Assembly: GCA_002401055.1 (NCBI GenBank)
Contig: NVRZ01000171.1
Span: 1 to 6,929, forward strand
Length of the DNA: 6,929 nt
Reading direction: 5' to 3'
Source: Bacteroidota bacterium
Lineage (GTDB): Bacteria > Bacteroidota > Bacteroidia > NORP154
A model generated the notes under the pieces. It did no database searches and was not told where the DNA came from. It saw nothing but the letters and a program-made list of their open reading frames with translations. This document shows, piece by piece, positions 1-6,650 of this stretch. How positions within the stretch are numbered: the first letter of the stretch is position 1; every line of letters starts with the position of its first letter. The translations under genes and the position numbers were made by a program.

Positions 1-27
1 AAGCTTTTTTAACTCAATACTGATCAT
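1..27 (-). CDS. Possible 5' end of a further operon gene, cut by the window edge
   Basis: An ATG at 27-25 on the minus strand opens a frame that stays open to the window edge and reads MISIELKKL, nine codons only. It lies 23 bases after the PBP1A stop codon, which is a normal operon spacing. The alternation of hydrophobic and polar residues resembles the first strand of an ABC-transporter ATPase (compare openings such as MIxIxxLxKxF), but nine residues cannot establish a family. It could equally be a chance ATG in the downstream spacer. The sequence to the left of the window would decide this. Confidence 0.3.
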
Positions 28-50
28 GAACCTAATGGAAATAGAAACTA

Positions 51-2444
51 TTAAAACACTTGGGGAACGCCCTCATAATTTGTTGAGTGATCCCTCCTAT
101 ACTTATCGCAATCAATTTCCGTTTCTAACTTATGTGCCGGAATAAGATCAAATTTATCTGCTTGGGTAACGCCAAGTGAATTGTCCTCATAAATCTTCTT
201 CATATACAAAGCCCATATAGGAAGAGCCATATTGGCGCCTTGTCCGTAATACATTCGTCTGAAATGGACTGCCCTGTCTTCGCATCCTACCCAAACACCT
301 GTTACTAGATTTGGCGTAATGCCCATGAACCATCCGTCAGAATAGTTTTGAGTTGTTCCTGTTTTCCCCGCAATTTGGTTATACAGTTTATATTTCCCCC
401 CAAGCCTTACTCCTGATCCGATTCGTCTTTTTCCCGTCTTTTTCTGCGCTTCCGGATCATGAACGCCTGTAATTACACCCATCAACATATTTAGCATAAG
501 CGTTGCTGTTTCCTCGCTCATCGCTTCCCGTTTTTCAGGTATAAATTCCTCTATTAAATTTCCTTTATTGTCCTCTATTCTAGTAACAATAATCGGTTCT
601 GTCCAGATACCTTTATTGGCAAATGTTCCATACGCACCAACCATTTCATATACTGTTAGGTCCGAAGACCCCAAACAAAGAGCCGGCTGTGGATCAAGAT
701 AGCTAGTAATTCCCATCTGCTGCGCCAAGTTTACAACAGCCTCAGGTCCAAATTGTTTCATTATATATGCCGTCATCCTATTGATAGAGTTGGCCAAGCC
801 AAAGCTCAGCGAAAGAGTCAAATCATCATATTTATCATCTGAATTGCGAGGAGTCCACGACTTTTCAATGTTAAAGTCTCCAACATTAAATGTTACCGGA
901 ACATTTTGAATGGGCCTACATGGCGACCATTTTTCTTGCATGGCCAAAGCATAAACAAATGGTTTAAAGGTGGATCCTACTTGTCGGCGAGACAGCTTTA
1001 CATGATCGAATTGAAAGTACTTGTAATTAATGCCCCCAACCCATGCTCTCACATACCCTGTGCCTGGTTCCATAGACATTAGCCCTGTATGCAAGAAATA
1101 TTTATAATATAGAATGGAGTCCATGGGCGACAGTACCGTGTCCACATCTCCCCCCCATGCAAAAACTTTCATCTTGACCGGCCTGTTGAAAATAACCGGT
1201 ATTGAGTCGGCTGGCGTTACCAGACTCCGGTTTTTGCAGTCAGAAGCACTACATTGAAAGTAATTCACCCCATCCTCTTCAATCTTTTGAACATATTTAC
1301 CGCGGCGACCACAGTTGGCGCATGCTTTTCCTGTAAGTGTCAAGTACCTATTTGAGCCTTTCATCGCCTGGTTCATAATGTTTTTGATCTGCTTCTTAGA
1401 CAACCTGTAAAAGGGTGCGTTCTTTGCTCCTTTCCAGCGTCTGAAAAATATCTCCTGAAGCTCTCCCCCTAAATGCTCTTTTACCGCCTCTTCGGCATAT
1501 TCCTGCATTGTAGAATTTATGGTCGTGTAGATTTTCAACCCATCCTGATACAAGTTATATTGAGTGCCGTCTGGTTTCTTTTGGCTCTGGCACCACTCTG
1601 ATAGCTGCCCACGGAGGTATTCTCTAAAATACGTGGCCAATCCTGCTTGATGATTTTGAGCACTGTACTCGAGAAGTATAGGCATTGCTTTAATCGAATC
1701 CAGCTCATCCTGATTGATAAATTCGTATTTTCTCATTTGTGAGAGCACTGTATTTCGTCTAGCCGTAGATCTCTCCACATTTCTGACAGGGCTATATCTT
1801 GACGGCGCCTTTAACAGCCCTATTAGCACGGCGGCCTGATCAATGGAAAGAGAATCTTGTGTCGTGTTATAAAAGGTCTTGCTTGCCGATTTAATGCCAT
1901 AGGAATTACTTCCAAAAGCAACGGTATTGAGATACATTGATAATATTTCCTTTTTCGTGTAGTTGCGTTCGAGCTTTACCGCGATTACCCACTCTTTTAT
2001 TTTTCTGATTACAAGTTCGATTTTTGAAAGCCGGTCCCTAGGAAAGAGGTTCTTTGCCAACTGCTGAGTGATAGTACTACCCCCACCGGATCCCTGCCGA
2101 AAGAGTATTGTCTTCACCAATACCCTCATTAATCCTCGGAGGTCAACACCAGAGTGGTCTACAAACCTGATATCCTCCGTTGCAACCAGTGCATTGACCA
2201 AGTTGTGCGATAGCTCTTCATAGCCAACGTTTGATCGGTTTTGTATAAAATATTTACCAAGTATCTTGCCGTCTACAGAATATACTTCAGATGCGAGGTT
2301 GCTTTTGGGGTTTTCAAGTTCTTCGAAAGTTGGGAGGCTTCCAAAGTAACCGCTCGCAATCATCCATATCAAAGAGACGATCATGCACATTCCCACAACG
2401 AACATGAGCCATAGCCATATTATGTACTTCTTATACTTCCTCAA
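51..2444 (-). CDS. mrcA: Bifunctional class A penicillin-binding protein 1A (peptidoglycan glycosyltransferase/transpeptidase)
   Basis: This enzyme polymerises lipid II into glycan strands and cross-links the stem peptides on the periplasmic face of the inner membrane. It has 797 residues, as expected for the family. Residues 1-7 are basic and about 8-31 form the signal-anchor helix. The GT51 domain (about 45-225) shows catalytic Glu90 in ATEDIRFVDHSG, GGSTITQQLAKN (121-132), and RKIKEW with the KKEILSMYLN helix. The transpeptidase domain shows SxxK as S491-TF-K494 within GSTFKP, SxN as S553-I-N555, and KTG at 694-696. The linker carries an unusual cysteine set: C375xxC378 and C398xxxxC403. 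The only plausible start is TTG at 2444: the frame has a TAG just upstream with no ATG or GTG between, and the next Met is codon 14, inside the anchor helix. It lies 7 bases after gldH, so the two are probably cotranscribed and perhaps translationally coupled. The family call is very secure; the symbol (mrcA or ponA) is a matter of convention. Confidence 0.96.
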   Translation of the reverse strand: MRKYKKYIIWLWLMFVVGMCMIVSLIWMIASGYFGSLPTFEELENPKSNLASEVYSVDGKILGKYFIQNRSNVGYEELSHNLVNALVATEDIRFVDHSGVDLRGLMRVLVKTILFRQGSGGGSTITQQLAKNLFPRDRLSKIELVIRKIKEWVIAVKLERNYTKKEILSMYLNTVAFGSNSYGIKSASKTFYNTTQDSLSIDQAAVLIGLLKAPSRYSPVRNVERSTARRNTVLSQMRKYEFINQDELDSIKAMPILLEYSAQNHQAGLATYFREYLRGQLSEWCQSQKKPDGTQYNLYQDGLKIYTTINSTMQEYAEEAVKEHLGGELQEIFFRRWKGAKNAPFYRLSKKQIKNIMNQAMKGSNRYLTLTGKACANCGRRGKYVQKIEEDGVNYFQCSASDCKNRSLVTPADSIPVIFNRPVKMKVFAWGGDVDTVLSPMDSILYYKYFLHTGLMSMEPGTGYVRAWVGGINYKYFQFDHVKLSRRQVGSTFKPFVYALAMQEKWSPCRPIQNVPVTFNVGDFNIEKSWTPRNSDDKYDDLTLSLSFGLANSINRMTAYIMKQFGPEAVVNLAQQMGITSYLDPQPALCLGSSDLTVYEMVGAYGTFANKGIWTEPIIVTRIEDNKGNLIEEFIPEKREAMSEETATLMLNMLMGVITGVHDPEAQKKTGKRRIGSGVRLGGKYKLYNQIAGKTGTTQNYSDGWFMGITPNLVTGVWVGCEDRAVHFRRMYYGQGANMALPIWALYMKKIYEDNSLGVTQADKFDLIPAHKLETEIDCDKYRRDHSTNYEGVPQVF

Positions 2445-2451
2445 TTGATCT

Positions 2452-2934
2452 TCATTTACTGTATTCTATTCGCAGTCCTACATCAACGATAAAGGGTAGG
2501 TTTTCTATGTACGGTTCATCACCAAATCGATGGGCCTGCTCAAAAGAAAAAACGTACGCGCCGGTTAAAGGGAAAACTACCCGCCTCCTAAAAAGTATTT
2601 GATTGTCGAAAATGTCTCCCAGCCCATCTCCCAGCCAGCCACTCTGATCCGCCAAAATACATTCAACAGTATCTTCGTGCAGCTTACCATTTGGAAACGT
2701 TGTGGTGATAAACATAAAAAGGTTTTCAAACTGATACATTCCAGCATTTCTTACATTTAAATACAGATTTACAGGCGCAACCGAATCTGTGATCTCGACC
2801 TCAAAGGATATGACATTATTGACATTCCAAATACCGTCTGTTATGCTTTTATTCTCCTCGTATATCCTGGCGCTATCGCACGAGCAAAGCATGGTAAGTG
2901 CGAACAAAGCAAATATGTAAGATGTCTTTATCAA
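2452..2934 (-). CDS. gldH: Gliding motility lipoprotein GldH
   Basis: This is a lipoprotein of 160 residues. A type II signal peptide (K3, hydrophobic core 6-16) ends in the lipobox L16-C-S-C19, so C19 should be lipidated and the protein anchored in the envelope. The mature part shows the GldH pattern: ITDGIWN (31-37), YLNVRN (58-63), NLFMFI (71-76) with PNG, DTVECILAD (88-96), GWLGDGLGDIFDN (99-111), FSFEQAHR (129-136) and DVGLRIE (151-157). In Flavobacterium johnsoniae GldH is needed for gliding and is associated with the Gld/type IX secretion machinery. GldH homologues also occur in non-gliding Bacteroidota, so motility cannot be concluded from this gene alone. The start appears to be TTG at 2934, since the upstream frame reaches a stop without ATG or GTG and the first internal ATG would destroy the signal peptide. 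It sits 19 bases after holB and 7 before the PBP1A gene. The family is recognised from the motif pattern, with no database search. Confidence 0.88.
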   Translation of the reverse strand: MIKTSYIFALFALTMLCSCDSARIYEENKSITDGIWNVNNVISFEVEITDSVAPVNLYLNVRNAGMYQFENLFMFITTTFPNGKLHEDTVECILADQSGWLGDGLGDIFDNQILFRRRVVFPLTGAYVFSFEQAHRFGDEPYIENLPFIVDVGLRIEYSK

Positions 2935-2953
2935 TGCGGTGTTTTTAGGGCAA

Positions 2954-4084
2954 TTAGCGCTTTTTTAGCATATCAGAAATAGAAATGGACAGGTCTAACA
3001 TTAGGATCCGAATATTGGCATTTCGCTCAATATTATAGTATGCCTTGTTAAGTTCCTCTGCAATACCGATGCAGTTGTTATTGTTGATGAACGGGGAAAA
3101 GTTATTTACAAACTTCCTTTCTTCGCCTGTTAGAACCACCAGCTTGCCCACTCCATAATTGATCATAAGACACTCTCGCACCATTTGAAGTGCGTGCTGA
3201 ATAAAACTCTTTTGGCGCTCTCGGCCGATTTTTCCTACCTCATCAATCCACTCCATTAATTTTACAACATCCTTTTTAAAACACATTCTCATCCACTTTT
3301 GAAATTCTATGAAGTTGAACTCCTTAACCACGCTGTGCTCAACAAGACGCAATGCTTCGGTATAATTTCCCGCTGACATTCTTACTATGTAATTCAACTT
3401 ATTTTCGTCCAGTGTAAATTTACTAGCCAGTTTTTTCTCCATGCTTTGCTGATCGAGTTTTTTAAACCTCACGACCTGAGTTCGAGATAAAATTGTTTGA
3501 ATAATTTGTTCAGAATTTTCTGCTATCAACAGAAACAATGTTTTATCCGGCGGCTCCTCCAGTATTTTTAAAAGTTTGGGTGCGGCAGAGTGAAATAGCC
3601 TCTCTGCTCTCCAAATAATCATCACTTTGAACTCCGACTCAAAGGTCTTAAGGCTGAGTTTTTTAATTATCTCATTGCAGTCTTCGGCATTTATAATTGC
3701 CTGTTTGTTCTCGATTCCTAGATGGCGATGCCACTGTCCCAGACTCATGTAGGGGTTGTCTTTTAAAGCCTCTCGCCACTGCTGCATAAAAAGATCGCTT
3801 CTTGGGTTTTTGGTTACCTCCTTGTTCGTAGCAACGGGGAAAATGAAATGCAAATCGGGATGCGCAATATTGTTGTACTTCACACAAGATGAGCAGCTAC
3901 CACAAGAATCATCCTCTTTTCTGTCTTCACATGAAATATACTGAGCAAATGCAACCGCCATTGCAAGGTTTCCAGAGCCTTCTGGGCCAAGGAAGAGTTG
4001 GGCATGGCTTACCCTGTTGTTTTTAACAGACTTAATTAGTGATCTTTTGACGACTTCCTGGCCTATTACCTCTGAAAAAAGCAT
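2954..4084 (-). CDS. holB: DNA polymerase III subunit delta' (clamp loader)
   Basis: The delta' subunit is part of the clamp loader, which opens the sliding clamp and places it on primed DNA. Numbering is from the longer ATG at 4108. IGQE (15-18) opens the AAA+ module. The P-loop region GPEGSGN (41-47) lacks the Lys-Thr/Ser of a working Walker A, as usual for delta', which does not hydrolyse ATP. C60 and C69xxC72xxC75 form the zinc site. KLLKILEEPP (178-187) and SRTQ (208-211, the SRC-motif position) complete the domain, followed by the collar helices. I place the start at 4084 (codon 9 of the long frame, 376 residues) for two reasons. MLFSEVIGQE is the typical Bacteroidota N-terminus. A perfect TAnnTTTG box at 4110-4117 would put the transcript start downstream of the 4108 ATG. 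The extra MQPYQQII of the long form has no family counterpart that I recognise. It is the first gene of the minus-strand operon and diverges from pgk. Confidence 0.94.
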   Translation of the reverse strand: MLFSEVIGQEVVKRSLIKSVKNNRVSHAQLFLGPEGSGNLAMAVAFAQYISCEDRKEDDSCGSCSSCVKYNNIAHPDLHFIFPVATNKEVTKNPRSDLFMQQWREALKDNPYMSLGQWHRHLGIENKQAIINAEDCNEIIKKLSLKTFESEFKVMIIWRAERLFHSAAPKLLKILEEPPDKTLFLLIAENSEQIIQTILSRTQVVRFKKLDQQSMEKKLASKFTLDENKLNYIVRMSAGNYTEALRLVEHSVVKEFNFIEFQKWMRMCFKKDVVKLMEWIDEVGKIGRERQKSFIQHALQMVRECLMINYGVGKLVVLTGEERKFVNNFSPFINNNNCIGIAEELNKAYYNIERNANIRILMLDLSISISDMLKKR

Positions 4085-4109
4085 AATTATTTGCTGGTAG
4101 GGTTGCATC

Positions 4110-4117
4110 CAAAGATA
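4110..4117 (-). promoter_or_regulatory. Candidate -7 promoter box for the holB-gldH-PBP1A operon
   Basis: The minus strand reads TATCTTTG, an exact match to the Bacteroidota sigma-A -7 consensus TAnnTTTG. Transcription would begin near 4103-4106, leaving a leader of roughly 20 bases before the ATG at 4084. I find no TTG (-33 element) at the expected distance upstream, so the match rests on the -7 box alone. An 8-mer with six fixed positions can occur by chance, but its position just ahead of an operon is right. Confidence 0.4.
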
Positions 4118-4128
4118 AATAAATAAAG

Positions 4129-4138
4129 TATAATTTCG
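4129..4138 (+). promoter_or_regulatory. Weak candidate -7 box for pgk
   Basis: The plus strand reads TATAATTTCG here. TAATTTCG (4131-4138) differs from TAnnTTTG at one base, and TATAAT also resembles a classical -10. A TTG at 4103-4105 is the nearest -33 candidate, at a spacing slightly longer than usual for TAATTTCG. If used, transcription would start at about 4143-4145, making pgk almost leaderless from the ATG at 4144. This is weak evidence in an AT-rich spacer. Confidence 0.22.
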
Positions 4139-4143
4139 TTTTG

Positions 4144-5334
4144 ATGATCTCGATGGATAAATTCGATTTTTTTGAAAAACGTGCGCTAATTCGGGTGGAT
4201 TTTAATATTCCATTAAATGACGCTCATGAAGTTGAAGACGATACTCGGATAAAGGCGTCAATATCAACAATAACAAAGGTACTTGAAGGAGGCGGAAGCG
4301 TCGTGTTGATGTCTCATTTGGGAAGGCCTAAAAACGGCTATGAAGAACGATATTCTTTGAAGCACCTTCAAAATCATCTCTCTAAGTTGTTAAATCTCAA
4401 GGTTGGCTTTTCCGACAACTGTATCGGCGATGAGTCGCTAGCACAAGCAAAGGGTTTGCCTTCCGGCTCCGTTTTATTACTGGAAAATCTTCGTTTTCAT
4501 GAGGGAGAGACAAGGGGGGATATAGAATTTAGCGAAGCGCTTTCAAGAATGGGCGATGTTTACATTAACGATGCCTTTGGGACTTCTCACAGAGCGCATG
4601 CCTCAACATCCGTTATAACTCAGTTCTTTCCGGATAATAAACTTTTTGGCTATCTGCTTCAGAGTGAGATAAGCAATATCGATTCCATTATGCAAAATGC
4701 AAAACGCCCCTTTACTGCCATTTTAGGCGGTGCCAAGATTGCAGGTAAGGTGGAAATAATTAAAGAGTTGTTAAACAAGATTGACAATCTCATTATTGGC
4801 GGTGGTATGGCATTTACATTCATAAAAGCAATGGGTGGAAATGTTGGGAACTCGCTCATTGACGATTCATTACTTGCGCTAGCCATGGAGCTATGCGAGC
4901 TAGCCGCTTCCAAAAACGTAAGCCTTTACCTACCCGTAGATTCAATTATAGCAAATGAATTTTCAAATGATGCCAAAATTGAAACCGTAATGATTGATGA
5001 AATTCCTGATGGGTGGATGGGTCTTGATATTGGGCCCCAAACAGAAGTGCTGTTCACGGATGTAATTAAAAAATCCGAGTCAGTTCTTTGGAATGGACCC
5101 ATGGGTGTTTTTGAAATGTCAAACTTTGAGGCGGGAACCAAAAGCGTTGCGCAGGCAATTGCAACCGCAACAAGCAATGGTGCATTCTCTTTGGTTGGCG
5201 GGGGTGATTCGGTAGCAGCTATTAACAAGCTAGGTCTATCTGATAAAGTAAGCTATGTTTCAACAGGCGGGGGTGCTTTGCTGGAATACATTGAAGGCAA
5301 AGAGCTGCCAGGAGTTAAGGCGATTTTAGACTAG
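4144..5334 (+). CDS. pgk: Phosphoglycerate kinase
   Basis: This cytoplasmic glycolytic enzyme interconverts 1,3-bisphosphoglycerate plus ADP and 3-phosphoglycerate plus ATP. From the ATG at 4144 it has 396 residues, the normal length for a bacterial PGK. The N-domain (triose binding) shows RVDFN (17-21), DDTR with R35, SHLGRP (57-62), LLENLRFHEGE (112-122) and DAFGTSHRAHAS (143-154). The C-domain (nucleotide binding) shows GGAKIAGKV (195-203, with the Asp or Ser often found after K198-I-A replaced by Gly), NGPMGVFE (317-324), GGGDSVAAI (352-360) and STGGGALLEYIEG. The start at 4144 aligns MISMDKFDF with the usual Bacteroidota opening M-x-x-x-x-x-F-x-F. A TTG at 4141 and an ATG at 4153 are alternatives. 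No Shine-Dalgarno sequence is visible. The gene diverges from holB, and its 3' end overlaps that of cvpA by 9 bases on the opposite strand. Confidence 0.98.
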   Translation: MISMDKFDFFEKRALIRVDFNIPLNDAHEVEDDTRIKASISTITKVLEGGGSVVLMSHLGRPKNGYEERYSLKHLQNHLSKLLNLKVGFSDNCIGDESLAQAKGLPSGSVLLLENLRFHEGETRGDIEFSEALSRMGDVYINDAFGTSHRAHASTSVITQFFPDNKLFGYLLQSEISNIDSIMQNAKRPFTAILGGAKIAGKVEIIKELLNKIDNLIIGGGMAFTFIKAMGGNVGNSLIDDSLLALAMELCELAASKNVSLYLPVDSIIANEFSNDAKIETVMIDEIPDGWMGLDIGPQTEVLFTDVIKKSESVLWNGPMGVFEMSNFEAGTKSVAQAIATATSNGAFSLVGGGDSVAAINKLGLSDKVSYVSTGGGALLEYIEGKELPGVKAILD

Positions 5335-5838
5335 GCTCTCATTCCTGTCTTTCCCTACAAGATCTTTAATACTTGGAATAATAGCTGGAACGATTCGTAA
5401 CATCGGCGCATAAAGAACAGATTTCCTCTTTTCGGACTCCGAAACAATATCAAGTTTAGCATCTATTGAATTGATTATCAATAGGAGTACGCTAATTATT
5501 AATCCATATTTTGCGGCGCCCAATAAAGAGCCTAAAAGCTTGTTAAAAATTCCCATTGCCACCATGTTGATGATCTTCTCCAACAACTTTGCTATGAAAT
5601 GAATTCCAACAACGACAACTAAGAAGGTGACAACAAACGAGATTATTCCAAGGTACTGCTTATCCATGGTAAAATTATTCTCCAACAAGCTTGAAGCTAT
5701 ATCAGAAAACTTTACGCCAATGTATATTCCAAGAATAAGCGAGATTAACGAAGCTATTTGAATTACCAGTCCTTTGACAAAGCCTCGGTACAGACCCCAG
5801 AGAATAGGTATTATTATCACAATATCAATGTAGCTCAT
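5326..5838 (-). CDS. cvpA: CvpA family inner-membrane protein
   Basis: This is a small integral membrane protein of 170 residues, the usual CvpA length, with four predicted hydrophobic helices at about 4-17, 22-42, 62-84 and 102-123. It carries the family hallmarks: the N-terminal MSYIDI with WGLYRGFVKGL (14-24), and FNKLLGSLLGAAKYG (98-112) before the last helix. The last 45 residues are charged and probably cytoplasmic. CvpA was named for a requirement in colicin V production in E. coli; its wider role is linked to envelope stress tolerance, but the biochemical activity is unknown. It is transcribed alone in this window, towards pgk, sharing 9 bases of coding sequence with the end of pgk. 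The ATG at 5838 fits the family start. I see no clear promoter box directly upstream. Confidence 0.87.
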   Translation of the reverse strand: MSYIDIVIIIPILWGLYRGFVKGLVIQIASLISLILGIYIGVKFSDIASSLLENNFTMDKQYLGIISFVVTFLVVVVGIHFIAKLLEKIINMVAMGIFNKLLGSLLGAAKYGLIISVLLLIINSIDAKLDIVSESEKRKSVLYAPMLRIVPAIIPSIKDLVGKDRNESLV

Positions 5839-5866
5839 TTTATGTTCCGCTGCTCACGGTGAAGAT

Positions 5867-5908
5867 ACTAATTGATTTATTTGACTGGACCTTGCCGAAT
5901 CAATTAGT
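5867..5908. repeat. 11-bp perfect inverted repeat in the cvpA/ppiase divergent spacer
   Basis: ACTAATTGATT at 5867-5877 is repeated exactly in inverted form as AATCAATTAGT at 5898-5908, with a 20-base spacer. Only 2 of 11 pairs are G-C, so an RNA hairpin would be weak. Centre-to-centre spacing is 31 bases, close to three helical turns, which would also suit a dimeric or paired regulator site. It lies about 30 bases upstream of the cvpA start and about 90 upstream of the isomerase gene. The function is unknown. The remaining 156-base spacer (5839-5994) shows no gene. Confidence 0.5.
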
Positions 5909-5935
5909 TTTACAACTTCTAAATAATAACTAATA

Positions 5936-5963
5936 TTGTGATAGAAAAGTGGTCCGATATTTG
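5936..5963 (+). promoter_or_regulatory. Candidate promoter for the cyclophilin-pheS operon
   Basis: TTG at 5936-5938 and GATATTTG at 5956-5963 (one mismatch to TAnnTTTG) are separated by 17 bases, within the range for Bacteroidota sigma-A promoters (-33 TTG, -7 TAnnTTTG). Transcription would begin around 5968-5970, giving a leader of about 26 bases. A GAGGAG at 5971-5976 lies 18 bases from the ATG, too far to act as a normal Shine-Dalgarno sequence. Confidence 0.38.
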
Positions 5964-5994
5964 AACTCCAGAGGAGAACATTAAAATTTACATC

Positions 5995-6648
5995 ATGAAA
6001 AAGTATATTTCAATTAGTTTGTATGTGCTTCTTGCATTAGGCATCTCTATGTCGTCGCATGCACAGAAATCAACAAAGGATGGCGACGTTCTGGTCACAA
6101 TAACAACTGAACTGGGTATAATTACCGTTAAGCTCTACGACAAAACCCCTCTTCATAAGGCCAATTTCTTGAAGCTTGCTGAGTCGGGAGAAATGAATGG
6201 CTCCATATTTCACCGGGTTATTAATAATTTTATGATTCAAGGGGGTGGCGCTCCAGGAACCAATGGTTCTCAAAGCATTGGAAGTACAATCCCCGCTGAG
6301 TTTATACCAGATTACTTTCATAAAAAGGGCGCGCTATGTGCAGCCAGAATGGGAGATCAGGTCAACCCTAAAAAGGAATCGTCTGGCTCTCAATTTTACA
6401 TTGTTCATGGCAGGGTTAGCTCTAACGCCGACCTAGATGTTATGGAAAAAAGATCCAGAACAAAATACACAGAGGCTCAACGCCGGGCATATACAACAGT
6501 GGGCGGAACGCCACACCTAGACGGTGGATATACTGTCTTTGGAGAGGTGGTTGAAGGAATGGAGGTTGTAGACAAGATTGCTGTTGTTGCGGTGAATGGA
6601 TCGGTTCCGGCCACTGCTATCACTATCCAGTTAAAGGTGGTCAAATAG
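5995..6648 (+). CDS. Secreted cyclophilin-type peptidyl-prolyl cis-trans isomerase
   Basis: This enzyme catalyses cis-trans isomerisation of peptide bonds before proline and probably assists folding of exported proteins in the periplasm. It has 217 residues. A Sec signal peptide (KK at 2-3, hydrophobic 5-18) is probably cleaved after S21-H-A23, before Q24; there is no lipobox. The cyclophilin fold follows from about residue 31: VTITTELGIITVKLYD, then FHRVINNFMIQGG (72-84) with R74 at the catalytic arginine position, SGSQFYIVHG (130-139), and HLDGGYTVFGEVVEGMEVVDKI (174-195). Between SGSQFYI and HLDGG there is a charged, largely helical stretch of roughly 35 residues (about 140-173), longer than in E. 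coli PpiB and typical of Bacteroidota homologues as I know them. The ATG at 5995 gives a complete signal peptide. pheS starts 2 bases after the stop, so the two genes are almost certainly cotranscribed. Confidence 0.94.
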   Translation: MKKYISISLYVLLALGISMSSHAQKSTKDGDVLVTITTELGIITVKLYDKTPLHKANFLKLAESGEMNGSIFHRVINNFMIQGGGAPGTNGSQSIGSTIPAEFIPDYFHKKGALCAARMGDQVNPKKESSGSQFYIVHGRVSSNADLDVMEKRSRTKYTEAQRRAYTTVGGTPHLDGGYTVFGEVVEGMEVVDKIAVVAVNGSVPATAITIQLKVVK

Positions 6649-6650
6649 CA

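Noticed and set aside
1..6. AAGCTT (HindIII site) at the very start of the window, as a possible cloning junction
   Set aside because: A six-base site at an arbitrary window edge is weak evidence, no vector sequence is visible, and the right end has no matching site.
3756..3944. Plus-strand open frame inside holB, and the minus-strand frame at 3672-3887
   Set aside because: Both overlap the conserved zinc-site and AAA+ coding region of holB in other frames and show no recognisable domain.
4108..4141. Longer N-termini: holB from ATG 4108 and pgk from TTG 4141
   Set aside because: The holB extension has no family counterpart and lies upstream of the likely transcript start. The pgk TTG adds one residue ahead of an ATG that matches the family N-terminus.
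4659..5228. Long open frames on the minus strand inside pgk (4659-4913 and 4926-5228)
   Set aside because: They lie wholly antisense to an unmistakable pgk, have low-complexity Ser/Pro/Ala/Ile-rich products that mirror pgk codon use, and show no family motif.
5971..5976. GAGGAG upstream of the cyclophilin gene as a Shine-Dalgarno site
   Set aside because: It is 18 bases from the ATG, well beyond the working distance, and Bacteroidota rarely depend on such sites.
6070..6436. Open frames overlapping the cyclophilin gene on both strands (6070-6321 minus, 6245-6436 plus)
   Set aside because: They overlap the conserved cyclophilin core in other frames and resemble no protein family.
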